NCBI RefSeq assembly: GCF_030815855.1
Contig: NZ_JAUSXG010000001.1
Coordinates: forward strand, 744,001 to 808,000
Direction: 5' to 3'
DNA from: Variovorax paradoxus
GTDB lineage: Bacteria > Pseudomonadota > Gammaproteobacteria > Burkholderiales > Burkholderiaceae_C
Length of the DNA stretch: 64,000 nt
Of the stretch, positions 25,520 to 33,906 are shown piece by piece. Each line of letters starts with the position of its first letter. The first letter of the stretch is position 1. The notes beneath the pieces were generated by a model. It had not been told where the DNA came from, did no database searches, and was given only the letters and a program-made list of their open reading frames with translations. The position numbers and the translations under genes are program-made.

Positions 25520-25534
25520 AACTGTATACACTTT
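25520..25534. promoter_or_regulatory. Candidate GntR operator AACTGTATACACTTT (copy 2)
   Basis: Identical over 15 bp to the block at 23703-23717, with TGTATACA at 25523-25530. It lies 150 bp upstream of the puuD start codon and just after xdhC. An identical non-coding block at two promoters of one pathway is good evidence for a shared regulator, most simply the GntR protein at 23010-23684. Confidence 0.65.
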
Positions 25535-25684
25535 CAGTCCACAACAAGCCGCAGCGGAGCGAGGCCCATTGCGTGGAGCCTGCGTTCGCGGCACTTTCTC
25601 TGCTTACAGCGCCCGCAGTGGTGAGCAGGCTGAAACCCCTCGATGGCGCGCCTGCGCGTCGCAAGGGCTAGAGAGAGCACTCCG

Positions 25685-26890
25685 ATGGAAAGCTACTACC
25701 TCGACTGGGCCAACCTGCTGCTGCGCTGGGTCCATGTCATCACCGCCATCGCCTGGATCGGCGCCTCCTTCTACTTCGTGATGCTGGACAACAGCCTCGA
25801 GAAGCCGCAGGACCCCGAGTCGCTCGACAAGGGCGTGGGCGGCGAGCAGTGGGCCGTGCACGGCGGCGGCTTCTACAACATGCAGAAGTACGCGCTGGCG
25901 CCCAGGAAGCTGCCGGACCACCTGCATTGGTCGTACTGGGAGAGCTACAGCACGTGGCTCACGGGCTTTGCGCTCTTCACCATGTCGTACCTTTGGAACG
26001 CCAGCACCTACCTGATCGACAAGTCGAAGATGGACTGGCAGCCCGGTGCCGCCATCGGCGTGGCGCTGGCCTTCTTCGTCGTGTTCTGGATGGTGTACGA
26101 CGGCATCTGCCAGGTCTTCGGCCGCCGCAAGAACGGCGACACCATCGTCGGCGTGCTGATCGCGGTCTTCATCGTCTTCGCGACCTGGCTGGCCTGCCAG
26201 TGGTTCGCGGGCCGTGCGGCCTTCTTGCTCGTGGGGGCGATGATGGCCACCACGATGAGCGGCAACGTGTTCTTCTGGATCATTCCGGGCCAGCGCAAGA
26301 ACGTGCAGGCGCTGCGCGAAGGGCGCCCGGTCGACCCGGTGCACGGCCAGCGCGGCAAGCAGCGCAGCGTGCACAACACGTATTTCACGCTGCCGGTGCT
26401 GTTCGCGATGCTGAGCAACCACTACAGCTTCACCTACACGCACAAGTACAACTGGGTGGTGCTGCTGCTGATCATGCTCGGCGGCGCGGCCATTCGGCAG
26501 TTCTTCGTGGTGCGGCACCGCTTCAAGCTCGGCAACGCGGGCAACCCGCTGCCTTATGCGCTGATCGGCATCGTGGTGCTGGGGCTCACCATCGTGTGGA
26601 TGAAGCCGGAGCCGGCGGCCGCGCCGGCCGCTTCGGCCGCGGCACCCGCCGTGGCTTTCAAGGATGTGCAGAAGGTGCTCGAGCAGCGCTGCTTCATGTG
26701 CCATGGCGCGGCCACGCAGATGAAGAACGTGCGCGTCGATACGCCCGACCAGGTGGCGGCGCATGCACAGGCCATCTACCAGCAGGTCGTCGTGACGAAG
26801 ATCATGCCGATGAACAACGCGACCGGCATCACCGACGAAGAACGGGCGCTGATCGGCCGGTGGTTCCAGGCCGGGGCCAAGACGAACTAG
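25685..26890 (+). CDS. puuD: Membrane-bound urate oxidase with C-terminal cytochrome c domain
   Basis: 401 aa from the ATG at 25685. Eight or so hydrophobic membrane spans cover residues 1 to about 310 (LLLRWVHVITAIAWIGASFYF, then WESYSTWLTGFALF, FWIIPGQRKNV and others), matching the PuuD urate hydroxylase family. After an Ala/Pro-rich linker comes a cytochrome c domain with the haem motif CFMCH near residue 336 and distal MPMNNATGIT. It oxidises urate to 5-hydroxyisourate and passes electrons to the respiratory chain rather than to oxygen directly. This type replaces soluble uricase in many proteobacteria. The upstream gap contains the shared TGTATACA operator. Confidence 0.95.
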   Translation: MESYYLDWANLLLRWVHVITAIAWIGASFYFVMLDNSLEKPQDPESLDKGVGGEQWAVHGGGFYNMQKYALAPRKLPDHLHWSYWESYSTWLTGFALFTMSYLWNASTYLIDKSKMDWQPGAAIGVALAFFVVFWMVYDGICQVFGRRKNGDTIVGVLIAVFIVFATWLACQWFAGRAAFLLVGAMMATTMSGNVFFWIIPGQRKNVQALREGRPVDPVHGQRGKQRSVHNTYFTLPVLFAMLSNHYSFTYTHKYNWVVLLLIMLGGAAIRQFFVVRHRFKLGNAGNPLPYALIGIVVLGLTIVWMKPEPAAAPAASAAAPAVAFKDVQKVLEQRCFMCHGAATQMKNVRVDTPDQVAAHAQAIYQQVVVTKIMPMNNATGITDEERALIGRWFQAGAKTN

Positions 26891-26947
26891 ACGCCGAGAT
26901 AGACCGCGGTCAAGAGAGCGGGCCGCCGTTCGCCGCACAATCGCCGG

Positions 26948-28306
26948 ATGGAGACAACGCAAGCCATGACCGCATCGACCTCGTCCATCGGGCCCGCGCC
27001 CGATCCGCGCGAAGCACCGCGCGCTTTTCTCGAACATCTGTACCGCGTGGCGGTGGACCGCGCGCTGCCGCTGTCCACCCTGGGCGCCCACCTGCCGAAG
27101 CCGCCGAAGGGCCGCACGCTGGTGCTCGGCGCCGGCAAGGCCGGCGGCTCGATGGTGCAGGCGCTCGAAGCCCTGTGGCCGGCCAACGCGCCGCTCTCGG
27201 GCCTGGTCGTCACGCGCTACGACCACATTCCGCCCCGTCCCGAAGGCGTGCCGCAGCGCATCGAACTCGTCGAGGCCGCGCATCCCGTGCCCGATGCGGC
27301 CGGGCAGCAGGCGGCCGAGCGCATCCTCGCGCTCACGCAGGGGCTCACGGCCGACGACCTCGTGCTGTGCCTGATCTCGGGCGGCGGCTCCTCGCTGCTG
27401 GTGCTGCCGGCCGAAGGCCTCACGCTGGCCGACAAGCAGCGCATCAACAAGCAACTGCTCGACAGCGGCGCCCACATCGGCGAGATGAACTGCGTGCGCA
27501 AGCATCTCTCGCGCATCAAGGGCGGCCGTCTTGCGGCAGCCTGCGCGCCGGCGCGCGTGGTGACGCTCACCATCAGCGACGTCCCGGGCGACGACGCAGC
27601 CGTGATCGCGAGCGGCCCGACCGTGCCCGATGCGACCACCTGCGCCGAGGCGCTGGCCATTCTCGACCGCTACGGCATCGAGGTGCCGGGCCCCGTGCGT
27701 GCGCAGCTCGAAAGCGGCGAACTCGAAACCCCCAAGCCGGGCGATGCGGTGTTCGCGGGCCATGAGGTCCACATGATCGCCACGCCGCAGCAGTCGCTCG
27801 AAGCGGCGGCCGGTGCGGCGCGCGCGGCAGGTATCGAAGCGCACATCCTCAGCGACGAAATCGAAGGCGAATCGCGCGAGGTCGGCAAGGTACATGCCGC
27901 GCTGGCGCGCGCCGTGGCGCAGCGCGGCCAGCCGTTCGCGCGGCCCTGCGTCATTCTGTCGGGCGGTGAAACCACGGTCACGATCCGCCCGCGCCAGCCC
28001 GGCCAGGCCAAGGGCCGCGGCGGCCGGGCCGGCGAACTGTGCATGGGGCTGGCCGGTGCGCTGATGGGCCAGCCGCAGGTCTGGGCGCTGGCCGCCGACA
28101 CCGACGGCATCGACGGCGTGGAAGACAACGCCGGAGCCTTCGTGACGCCCGACACGCTGGCGCGCGCCACCGCCGCCGGGAAGAAGCTGTCGAACCATCT
28201 CGACCGCAACGACGCCTACGGCTACTTCGACGCCATCGGCGACCTGTTCGTGACGGGGCCGACGAACACCAACGTCAACGACTTTCGCGCACTGCTGGTG
28301 CTGTAG
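26948..28306 (+). CDS. Glycerate 2-kinase (MOFRL/GckA type)
   Basis: 452 aa. Family signatures are LVLGAGKAGGSMVQALE, AHPVPDAAGQQAAER, LCLISGGGSSLL, MNCVRKHLSRIKGGRLAAA, ISDVPGDD, VILSGGETTVTI and the C-terminal MOFRL segment WALAADTDGIDGVEDNAGA. Older annotation calls such proteins hydroxypyruvate reductase TtuD. It phosphorylates glycerate, the product of the glyoxylate carboligase/tartronate semialdehyde route, so it closes purine degradation (glyoxylate to 2-phosphoglycerate) and would also serve glucarate catabolism. It lies 57 bp after puuD on the same strand and is probably part of that transcription unit. Confidence 0.93.
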   Translation: METTQAMTASTSSIGPAPDPREAPRAFLEHLYRVAVDRALPLSTLGAHLPKPPKGRTLVLGAGKAGGSMVQALEALWPANAPLSGLVVTRYDHIPPRPEGVPQRIELVEAAHPVPDAAGQQAAERILALTQGLTADDLVLCLISGGGSSLLVLPAEGLTLADKQRINKQLLDSGAHIGEMNCVRKHLSRIKGGRLAAACAPARVVTLTISDVPGDDAAVIASGPTVPDATTCAEALAILDRYGIEVPGPVRAQLESGELETPKPGDAVFAGHEVHMIATPQQSLEAAAGAARAAGIEAHILSDEIEGESREVGKVHAALARAVAQRGQPFARPCVILSGGETTVTIRPRQPGQAKGRGGRAGELCMGLAGALMGQPQVWALAADTDGIDGVEDNAGAFVTPDTLARATAAGKKLSNHLDRNDAYGYFDAIGDLFVTGPTNTNVNDFRALLVL

Positions 28307-28337
28307 CCGTCACGACCGTCCCGCGAGCGGCGGAGGT

Positions 28338-28925
28338 TCACTCCTTGAGCACCATGTCGATGCACATCACCGCCGCCACGATCAGCAGGCGCCGGCTGTC
28401 ACCGGCCGGCACGCCCGGGTCGATGGACAGCATGTAGTTGTCGGCGGTGGTGAACAGCTCCTTGCCCAGGCCCGCCCATTTCTTGGAGACGGCGGCGAAT
28501 TCGGCCCCGCCCTTCACGAAGCGGAAATCCCAGCTGGTCCAGGTGCCCTTGAGCGTGCAGGCCACCTGCTCCTGCGCATCGAACACGTCGAACTTGCCGC
28601 CGATGGAGAAGAGCTTTTGCCTGAACGAGCCGACGACCCGGTCATTGCCGTCCAGCACCTGTACCTTCGACAGGAGGAAGGACACGCCGCGCTTGACGGA
28701 CAGCACCTTCTGGCCTTCGGGCGTGGACACCACCACGTCGAAGGGCGTGAAACGCTTGTAGTCGGTGAAGCGCAGCAGCTTGCTGAAGAAGCCGAGGTTC
28801 GGCTCGCGGCATTCGAGAATCTTCTGCTGGGATTGCGGATCGAAGATGTCGTAGTTGTTGGCCGCCTTGAAGATGCCGACGTGTTCCTTGATGAAAAACA
28901 GGTTGTTGCGAAGTGCTGCGTGCAT
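28338..28925 (-). CDS. Phospholipid scramblase / LURP1-like family protein
   Basis: 195 aa from the ATG at 28925, with AGAGGGAAATC as ribosome binding site. The beta-barrel-like pattern NNLFFIKEHVGIFKAANNYDI, VVVSTPEGQKVLSVKRG, KVQVLDGNDRVVGSFRQK and FDVFDAQEQVACTLKGTWTS is that of the scramblase/Tubby C-terminal-like fold. The C-terminus ends in a hydrophobic segment (RLLIVAAVMCIDMVL), as in scramblases with a membrane tail. Cellular role in bacteria is unknown. Three copies of an 8-bp repeat lie ~20 bp upstream of its start. It is convergent with the glycerate kinase gene. Confidence 0.82.
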   Translation of the reverse strand: MHAALRNNLFFIKEHVGIFKAANNYDIFDPQSQQKILECREPNLGFFSKLLRFTDYKRFTPFDVVVSTPEGQKVLSVKRGVSFLLSKVQVLDGNDRVVGSFRQKLFSIGGKFDVFDAQEQVACTLKGTWTSWDFRFVKGGAEFAAVSKKWAGLGKELFTTADNYMLSIDPGVPAGDSRRLLIVAAVMCIDMVLKE

Positions 28926-28944
28926 GATTTCCCTCTGGCCCTCT

Positions 28945-28968
28945 GTGAGTTTGTGAGTTTGTGAGTTT
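28945..28968. repeat. Tandem repeat, 3 x GTGAGTTT
   Basis: Three perfect 8-bp copies at 28945-28952, 28953-28960 and 28961-28968, then a partial GTTT. The array is 20 bp upstream of the scramblase-like start codon, inside its 5' untranslated/promoter region. Copy-number change by slippage would alter promoter or leader spacing. Confidence 0.85.
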
Positions 28969-29072
28969 GTTTGGCGGGGGATTATGTGCGGCATGCATGG
29001 CGCACAGGCATGCCTGCGGCCTTCGTGACCGGCGGCGGACGCGGTTTGCGAACTCGGGTTAATCTATGCCCC

Positions 29073-29091
29073 CGGCGGCAATTTGCCGCCG
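29073..29091. promoter_or_regulatory. Perfect inverted repeat CGGCGGCAA-T-TTGCCGCCG
   Basis: A 9-bp arm perfect palindrome with a single central base, about 90 bp upstream of the dehydrogenase start at 29180 and in the gap shared with the divergent scramblase gene. It could be an operator; as RNA the arms are too close to form a stable loop without opening several pairs. Confidence 0.45.
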
Positions 29092-29179
29092 TTGTCGCAA
29101 GCGCACCTCCCGGGTGCCGCACCGCGCCCCCCAGATTTCCCCTTTTTTCATCATCCAGTCCTCGAAGGAAAAGTTCGCC

Positions 29180-30622
29180 ATGACCGCCACTTACACCGAC
29201 ACCCGCCTGCTGATCGACAACGAATGGGTCGACGCCACCGGCGGCAAGACGCTGGACGTCGTGAACCCCGCCACGGGCAAGGCCATCGGCAAGGTGGCGC
29301 ACGCCAGCATTGCCGACCTCGACCGCGCCCTGGCCGCCGCCCAGCGCGGCTTCGAAAAATGGCGCAACACGCCCGCCAACGAGCGCGCCGCCATCATGCG
29401 CCGCGCCGCCGGTCTGATCCGCGAACGCGCCCCCGAAATCGCCAAGCTGCTGACGCAGGAGCAGGGCAAGCCGCTCGCCGAAGCCAAGGGCGAAACGCTG
29501 GCCGCCGCCGACATCATCGAATGGTTCGCCGACGAAGGCCGCCGCGTCTACGGCCGCATCGTGCCCTCGCGCAACCTGGCCGCGCAGCAGCTGGTGATCA
29601 AGGAGCCGCTGGGCCCGGTCGCCGCGTTCACGCCGTGGAACTTCCCCATCAACCAGATCGTGCGCAAGCTCGGTGCCGCGCTGGCCACCGGCTGCTCGTT
29701 TTTGGTGAAGGCGCCCGAGGAAACCCCGGCCTCGCCCGCCGCGCTGCTGCAGGCTTTTGTCGATGCCGGCATTCCGCCCGGCACCGTGGGCCTGGTGTTC
29801 GGCAACCCGGCCGAAATCTCGAACTACCTGATCTCGCACCCGATCATCCGCAAGGTGACCTTCACGGGCTCCACCCCGGTCGGCAAGCAGCTGGCCGCGC
29901 TGGCCGGCTCGCACATGAAGCGCGTGACGATGGAACTGGGCGGCCACGCCCCGGTCATCGTGGCAGAAGACGCCGACGTGGCACTGGCCGTGAAGGCCGC
30001 CGGCGCCGCCAAGTTCCGCAATGCGGGCCAGGTCTGCATTTCGCCGACCCGCTTCCTGGTGCACAACAGCCTGCGCGAAGAATTCGCCCGCACGCTGGTC
30101 AAGTACACCGAAGGCCTGAAGCTCGGCGACGGCCTCGCCGAAGGCACGACCCTGGGCCCGCTCGCCAACGCACGCCGCCTCACGGCCATGGCCCATGTGC
30201 TGGACGATGCGCGCAAGAAGGGCGCGACCGTGGCCGCCGGCGGCGAACGCATCGGCGACACGGGCAACTTCTTCGCGCCCACCGTGCTGACCGATGTGCC
30301 GCTCGATGCCGACGTGTTCAACAACGAACCCTTCGGTCCCATCGCGGCCATCCGCGGCTTCGACACGCTCGAAGAAGCCATCGCAGAAGCCAACCGCCTG
30401 CCGTTCGGCCTGGCCGGTTACGCCTTCACCAAGTCGATCAAGAACGCGCACCTGCTGAGCCAGAAGCTCGAGCTCGGCATGCTGTGGATCAACCAGCCCG
30501 CCGCGCCGTCGCCGGAAATGCCGTTCGGCGGCGTGAAGGACTCGGGCTACGGTTCGGAAGGCGGCCCCGAGGCGCTCGAGGCTTACCTGAACACCAAGGC
30601 TGTTTCGATCATGAGCATCTAA
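29180..30622 (+). CDS. gabD: NAD(P)-dependent succinate-semialdehyde dehydrogenase family protein
   Basis: 480 aa from the ATG at 29180, preceded by CGAAGGAAAAGTTCGCC. Aldehyde dehydrogenase landmarks are all present: [18 protein letters not shown], the NAD loop [12 protein letters not shown], the general base in MELGGHAP, the catalytic Cys in [19 protein letters not shown] and [14 protein letters not shown]. The close match to GabD-type enzymes suggests succinate semialdehyde, but related semialdehydes (alpha-ketoglutarate semialdehyde from sugar acids) cannot be excluded. It appears monocistronic, bounded by a palindrome upstream and a strong terminator downstream. Confidence 0.88.
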   Translation: MTATYTDTRLLIDNEWVDATGGKTLDVVNPATGKAIGKVAHASIADLDRALAAAQRGFEKWRNTPANERAAIMRRAAGLIRERAPEIAKLLTQEQGKPLAEAKGETLAAADIIEWFADEGRRVYGRIVPSRNLAAQQLVIKEPLGPVAAFTPWNFPINQIVRKLGAALATGCSFLVKAPEETPASPAALLQAFVDAGIPPGTVGLVFGNPAEISNYLISHPIIRKVTFTGSTPVGKQLAALAGSHMKRVTMELGGHAPVIVAEDADVALAVKAAGAAKFRNAGQVCISPTRFLVHNSLREEFARTLVKYTEGLKLGDGLAEGTTLGPLANARRLTAMAHVLDDARKKGATVAAGGERIGDTGNFFAPTVLTDVPLDADVFNNEPFGPIAAIRGFDTLEEAIAEANRLPFGLAGYAFTKSIKNAHLLSQKLELGMLWINQPAAPSPEMPFGGVKDSGYGSEGGPEALEAYLNTKAVSIMSI

Positions 30623-30658
30623 GCGGTTCGTTCAGAACGCTCGGGTTCTTTTGGAAAG

Positions 30659-30690
30659 GCGGCATCGCTTCGGCGGTGCCGCTTTTTTTT
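30659..30690 (+). terminator. Rho-independent terminator after the aldehyde dehydrogenase
   Basis: GCGGCATCGC-TTCG-GCGGTGCCGC, a 10-bp stem with one wobble pair and a stable UUCG tetraloop, followed by eight T residues (30683-30690). It starts 37 bp after the stop codon. Confidence 0.92.
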
Positions 30691-30697
30691 GTGCCGT

Positions 30698-30960
30698 TGT
30701 TCAGGGCGGCGCTCCCGCCGACGGGGTGCCTTGCTCCGCGAATGTCCCCCGGGCTTCGCCCTCCTCCTTGATTTCGCTGCGCAAGGCACCCCGCCAGCGG
30801 GAGCGTTATTCAGAGCGGTCGTTGATCGGCGGTGCACCCAGAGCGTGCCCCAGTGCACAGGGCATCGGGTGCTCCCCGCAGCGAAATAAAGGAGGAGGGC
30901 GAAGCCCGGGGGACATTCGCGGAGGGGAGTACCCGGTGGCCTGTGCACACGCCCTGAACA
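30698..30960. repeat. Compound palindromic repeat element, ~263 bp, with terminal inverted repeats
   Basis: Outer 11-bp ends are exact inverted copies: TGTTCAGGGCG at 30698-30708 and CGCCCTGAACA at 30950-30960. Inside are 48-bp inverted arms at 30734-30781 and 30877-30924 that differ at one base. A nested pair is GCTCCCGC...GGGGTGCCTTGC at 30710-30734 and GCAAGGCACCCC...GCGGGAGC at 30780-30803. The 358-bp gap between gabD and mgtA has no gene apart from this. It looks like a REP/BIME- or MITE-like dispersed element. No target-site duplication is evident. Confidence 0.75.
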
Positions 30961-30980
30961 GCAGCGCAGAGAACAAAACA

Positions 30981-33704
30981 TCACTGCCACCCATACTGCC
31001 GCGCATACCAGCCCTTGACCGTCTGCGTGAGCGCCGCATACCCAGCCAGCATTGCGGCCAGCCATGGGAAGTAGGCCAGCGGAAGCGCTTGCAGCCTGAA
31101 GTAATGCGCGAGCCGCCCCATCGGCAGCCAGATACCGGCCGCGGCAATGGCGGCGCCCATCGCCAGCAGCGGCCATGCGGCGCGGCTCTGCAGGAACGGG
31201 ATTTTTCGCGTGCGGATCAGATGCACGATCAGCGTTTGCGAGAGAAGCCCTTCGATGAACCAGCCCGACTGGAACAAAGTCTGGTTCGCGACCGTGTTCG
31301 CCGAGAACGCGAACCACATCACGGCGTAGGTCAGGATGTCGAACACCGAGCTCAGCGGGCCGAAGAACAACATGAAGCGGCCCAGGTCGGCGGGGTTCCA
31401 GCTTTGCGGCTTGCGCAGGAACTCGGGGTCGACGTTGTCGAATGGAATCGCGATCTGCGACACGTCATAGAGCAGGTTCTGCACCAAGAGATGCAGCGGC
31501 AGCATCGGCAAGAATGGCAGGAACGCACTCGCCACCAGCACCGAGAACACGTTGCCGAAATTCGAGCTCGCCGTGAGCTTGATGTACTTGAGCATGTTGG
31601 CGAAGGTGCGGCGTCCTTCGATCACGCCTTGCTCCAGCACCATCAGGCTCTTCTCGAGCAGGATGATGTCCGCCGATTCCTTGGCCACGTCCACCGCGCC
31701 GTCCACCGAAATGCCGATGTCCGCCGCACGCAGCGCCGGCGCATCGTTGATGCCGTCGCCCATGAAGCCGACCACGTGCCCGTTCGCATGCAGCGCGTGC
31801 ACGATGCGCTCCTTGTGCGCCGGCGTGAGCTTGGCGAACACCTGGTGCTGCTCGACCAGCGTGCGCAATCTCGCGTCGTCCAGCGCTTCGATCTCGCGGC
31901 CGAGCACCACATGACCGGCCTCGATGCCCACGTCGCCGCAAACCTTGCGTGCGACCAGTTCGTTGTCGCCCGTGAGCACCTTCACCGCCACGCCATGGTC
32001 CGCCAAGGCACGCAGCGCGGGCGCGGTCGATTCCTTCGGCGGATCGAGGAAAGCCACGTACCCCAGCAGCGTGAGCCCTGATTCGTCGGCCACGCCGTAG
32101 GCAGGCTTGCGGGCATCGGCTCTCAGTGCGCGGCTGGCGACGGCCACCACCCGCAGCCCCTGGGCATTCAGTTCGGACGCCACACGGTGAATGCTCGCCA
32201 GCAAATTGCCATCGAGCGACAGCACTTCCGCGCCGCGTTCGACGGCGGTGCACACCGACAGGATTTCTTCCAGCGCACCCTTGCAGATCAGCAGGTGCTC
32301 GCTGCCGCCGTTCTCCACCACCACCGACATGCGGCGGCGCGAGAAGTCGAATGGCACTTCGTCGATCTTGCGCCAGGCCGTCTGCAGCTGTGTCTCGAGC
32401 CGCATCTCGGCGTGGTTCAGCACGGCCTTGTCGAGCAGGTTCTTGAGACCCGTCTGGTGAAAGCTGTTCAGGTAGGCCAGCTGCAGCACATGGTCCGAGG
32501 CTTCGCCCCAGGCGTTGGTATGGCGCTCCAGCACGATGCGGTCCTGCGTCAGCGTGCCGGTCTTGTCGGTGCACAGCACGTCCATCGCGCCAAAGTTGTG
32601 AATGGCTTCGAGCCGCTTCACGATCACCTTCTGGCGCGACATCACGACCGCGCCCTTGGCGAGCGTGGCGGTCACGATCATCGGCAGCATTTCGGGCGTG
32701 AGGCCGACGGCGATCGACAGCGCGAACAGCGCCGCTTCCCACCAGTCGCCTTTGGTCACGCCGTTGATCACCAGCACCAGCGGCGCCATCACCAGCATGA
32801 AGCGGATCAGCACCCAGCTCACGCGGTTGATGCCGGCCTGGAATGCGCTGGTGCCCTGGTCGGCGGCGGCCACGCGCTGGGCGAGCGCACCGAAAAAAGT
32901 GCGGCTGCCGGTGTGCACGATCAGCGCGGTGGCGGTTCCGCTGATCACGCTGGTGCCCATGAACAGAAGGTTCTCGCGCTCCAGCACACCGGCTTCGCGG
33001 CTGCCCCGGTCGATGGGAAATTTTTCGACCGGCATGGCTTCGCCCGTCAATGCGGACTGGCTGATGAACAGGTCCTTGGCGCCCAGCAGGCGGCAGTCGG
33101 CCGGAATCATGTCGCCGGCCGACAACGCGATCACGTCGCCCGGCACCAGGTCGCGCATCGGCACTTCGACGCGCGGCGCACTCGTCGCGCCGGGCGCGGG
33201 CCGCAGCACCGTGGCGGTGTTGCTCACCATCGCCTTGAGCCGCTCGGCCGCCATGTTGGAGCGCGACTCCTGCAGAAAGCGCAGCACCGTCGACAGCCCC
33301 ACCATGCTGCCGATCACGAGCGCGGCCTTCATGTCCTCGGTGACGTACGACACCAGCGCCAGCACCGTGAGCAGCAGGTTGAACGGATTGCGGTAGCACT
33401 GCCACAGGTGCGTCCACCACGGCAGTGTCTGTTCGTGGCGCACCTCGTTGCTGCCGAGGCGCTTGCGCAGCGCCAGTGCCTGGTCTTCGTCCAGGCCCTG
33501 CGGCGAGCTGCCGAGCGTGGCGAGCAGCTCGCTTGCATCGGCCTGCGATGCAGCGGCCAGCGCCTTCGCGATGTCGGGCGGCATGGTGGCGGAGGCTACG
33601 CCGACGGGCTTCGAGCCCAGCATCGTCTGCCAGCGCTCGAAGTGATGCAGCATGCGGCGGCTGCGCAGGAAGCTCTCGAACACGGACTTCAGGACGTTCT
33701 TCAT
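30981..33704 (-). CDS. mgtA: Magnesium-transporting P-type ATPase (MgtA/MgtB family)
   Basis: 907 aa, the usual length for the P3B group. Order of features: cytoplasmic N-terminus, membrane pair around YRNPFNLLLTVLALVSY, actuator loop ALTGEAMPVEKF, the intramembrane VGLTPEMLPMIVTATLA, the phosphorylation site DKTGTLTQDR, nucleotide-binding domain (FDFSRRRMSV, ICKGALEEIL), LTGDN, the hinge MGDGINDAPALRAADIGISV and C-terminal spans with SNFGNVFSVLVAS and NLLYDVSQIAIPFDNVD. It imports Mg2+ across the inner membrane. Its ribosome binding site GAAGGA lies within a hairpin (33714-33737), and a 34-codon ORF with an excellent Shine-Dalgarno ends 53 bp before the start, suggesting leader control. A repeat element abuts its 3' end. 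Confidence 0.95.
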   Translation of the reverse strand: MKNVLKSVFESFLRSRRMLHHFERWQTMLGSKPVGVASATMPPDIAKALAAASQADASELLATLGSSPQGLDEDQALALRKRLGSNEVRHEQTLPWWTHLWQCYRNPFNLLLTVLALVSYVTEDMKAALVIGSMVGLSTVLRFLQESRSNMAAERLKAMVSNTATVLRPAPGATSAPRVEVPMRDLVPGDVIALSAGDMIPADCRLLGAKDLFISQSALTGEAMPVEKFPIDRGSREAGVLERENLLFMGTSVISGTATALIVHTGSRTFFGALAQRVAAADQGTSAFQAGINRVSWVLIRFMLVMAPLVLVINGVTKGDWWEAALFALSIAVGLTPEMLPMIVTATLAKGAVVMSRQKVIVKRLEAIHNFGAMDVLCTDKTGTLTQDRIVLERHTNAWGEASDHVLQLAYLNSFHQTGLKNLLDKAVLNHAEMRLETQLQTAWRKIDEVPFDFSRRRMSVVVENGGSEHLLICKGALEEILSVCTAVERGAEVLSLDGNLLASIHRVASELNAQGLRVVAVASRALRADARKPAYGVADESGLTLLGYVAFLDPPKESTAPALRALADHGVAVKVLTGDNELVARKVCGDVGIEAGHVVLGREIEALDDARLRTLVEQHQVFAKLTPAHKERIVHALHANGHVVGFMGDGINDAPALRAADIGISVDGAVDVAKESADIILLEKSLMVLEQGVIEGRRTFANMLKYIKLTASSNFGNVFSVLVASAFLPFLPMLPLHLLVQNLLYDVSQIAIPFDNVDPEFLRKPQSWNPADLGRFMLFFGPLSSVFDILTYAVMWFAFSANTVANQTLFQSGWFIEGLLSQTLIVHLIRTRKIPFLQSRAAWPLLAMGAAIAAAGIWLPMGRLAHYFRLQALPLAYFPWLAAMLAGYAALTQTVKGWYARQYGWQ

Positions 33705-33713
33705 TTCTTTTTT

Positions 33714-33737
33714 CCTTCACGGCGCCGGCCGCGAAGG
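33714..33737 (-). promoter_or_regulatory. Hairpin sequestering the mgtA ribosome binding site
   Basis: On the mRNA strand CCTTCGCGGC-CGGC-GCCGTGAAGG forms a 10-bp stem with one G-U pair. The 3' arm includes the AAGG of the mgtA Shine-Dalgarno, with the ATG 9 nt further on. Folding would hide the site, and unfolding by an upstream ribosome would expose it. The 5' arm begins 20 nt after the stop codon of the 34-aa leader ORF. Confidence 0.6.
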
Positions 33738-33756
33738 GAAGAACCTCCCGCGTCAA

Positions 33757-33861
33757 TCAGGCGTGGGAATCCCCTTGCGGCGCCATGCGCTGCAAACTGT
33801 TGTTATCGATCTTTAGGAACATGGGCGGCGCGCAGGGGCGCCGATGAGAAGCGGGGTCCAT
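33757..33861 (-). CDS. Candidate 34-aa leader peptide upstream of mgtA
   Basis: A 35-codon frame beginning MDPASHRRPCAPPM and ending QGDSHA, then TGA. It is preceded by a near-perfect Shine-Dalgarno, AAGGAGG at 33868-33874, six nt from the ATG, which is stronger than the site of mgtA itself. It begins M-D-P and contains a Pro pair and an Arg pair early, loosely recalling the enterobacterial MgtL leader (M-E-P..., Pro- and Arg-rich), though no homology can be claimed. It ends 20 nt before the hairpin that covers the mgtA ribosome binding site. A cis-acting role sensing translation or Mg2+ is the favoured hypothesis. Confidence 0.5.
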   Translation of the reverse strand: MDPASHRRPCAPPMFLKIDNNSLQRMAPQGDSHA

Positions 33862-33906
33862 GGAAGGCCTCCTTGTTTCGTGCGTGCCGAGCTGCGGTGC
33901 GACGCT

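Noticed and set aside
30651..32081. Plus-strand frame covering the repeat element and the mgtA 3' end
   Set aside because: It runs through a terminator and a palindromic repeat and is antisense to conserved mgtA sequence.
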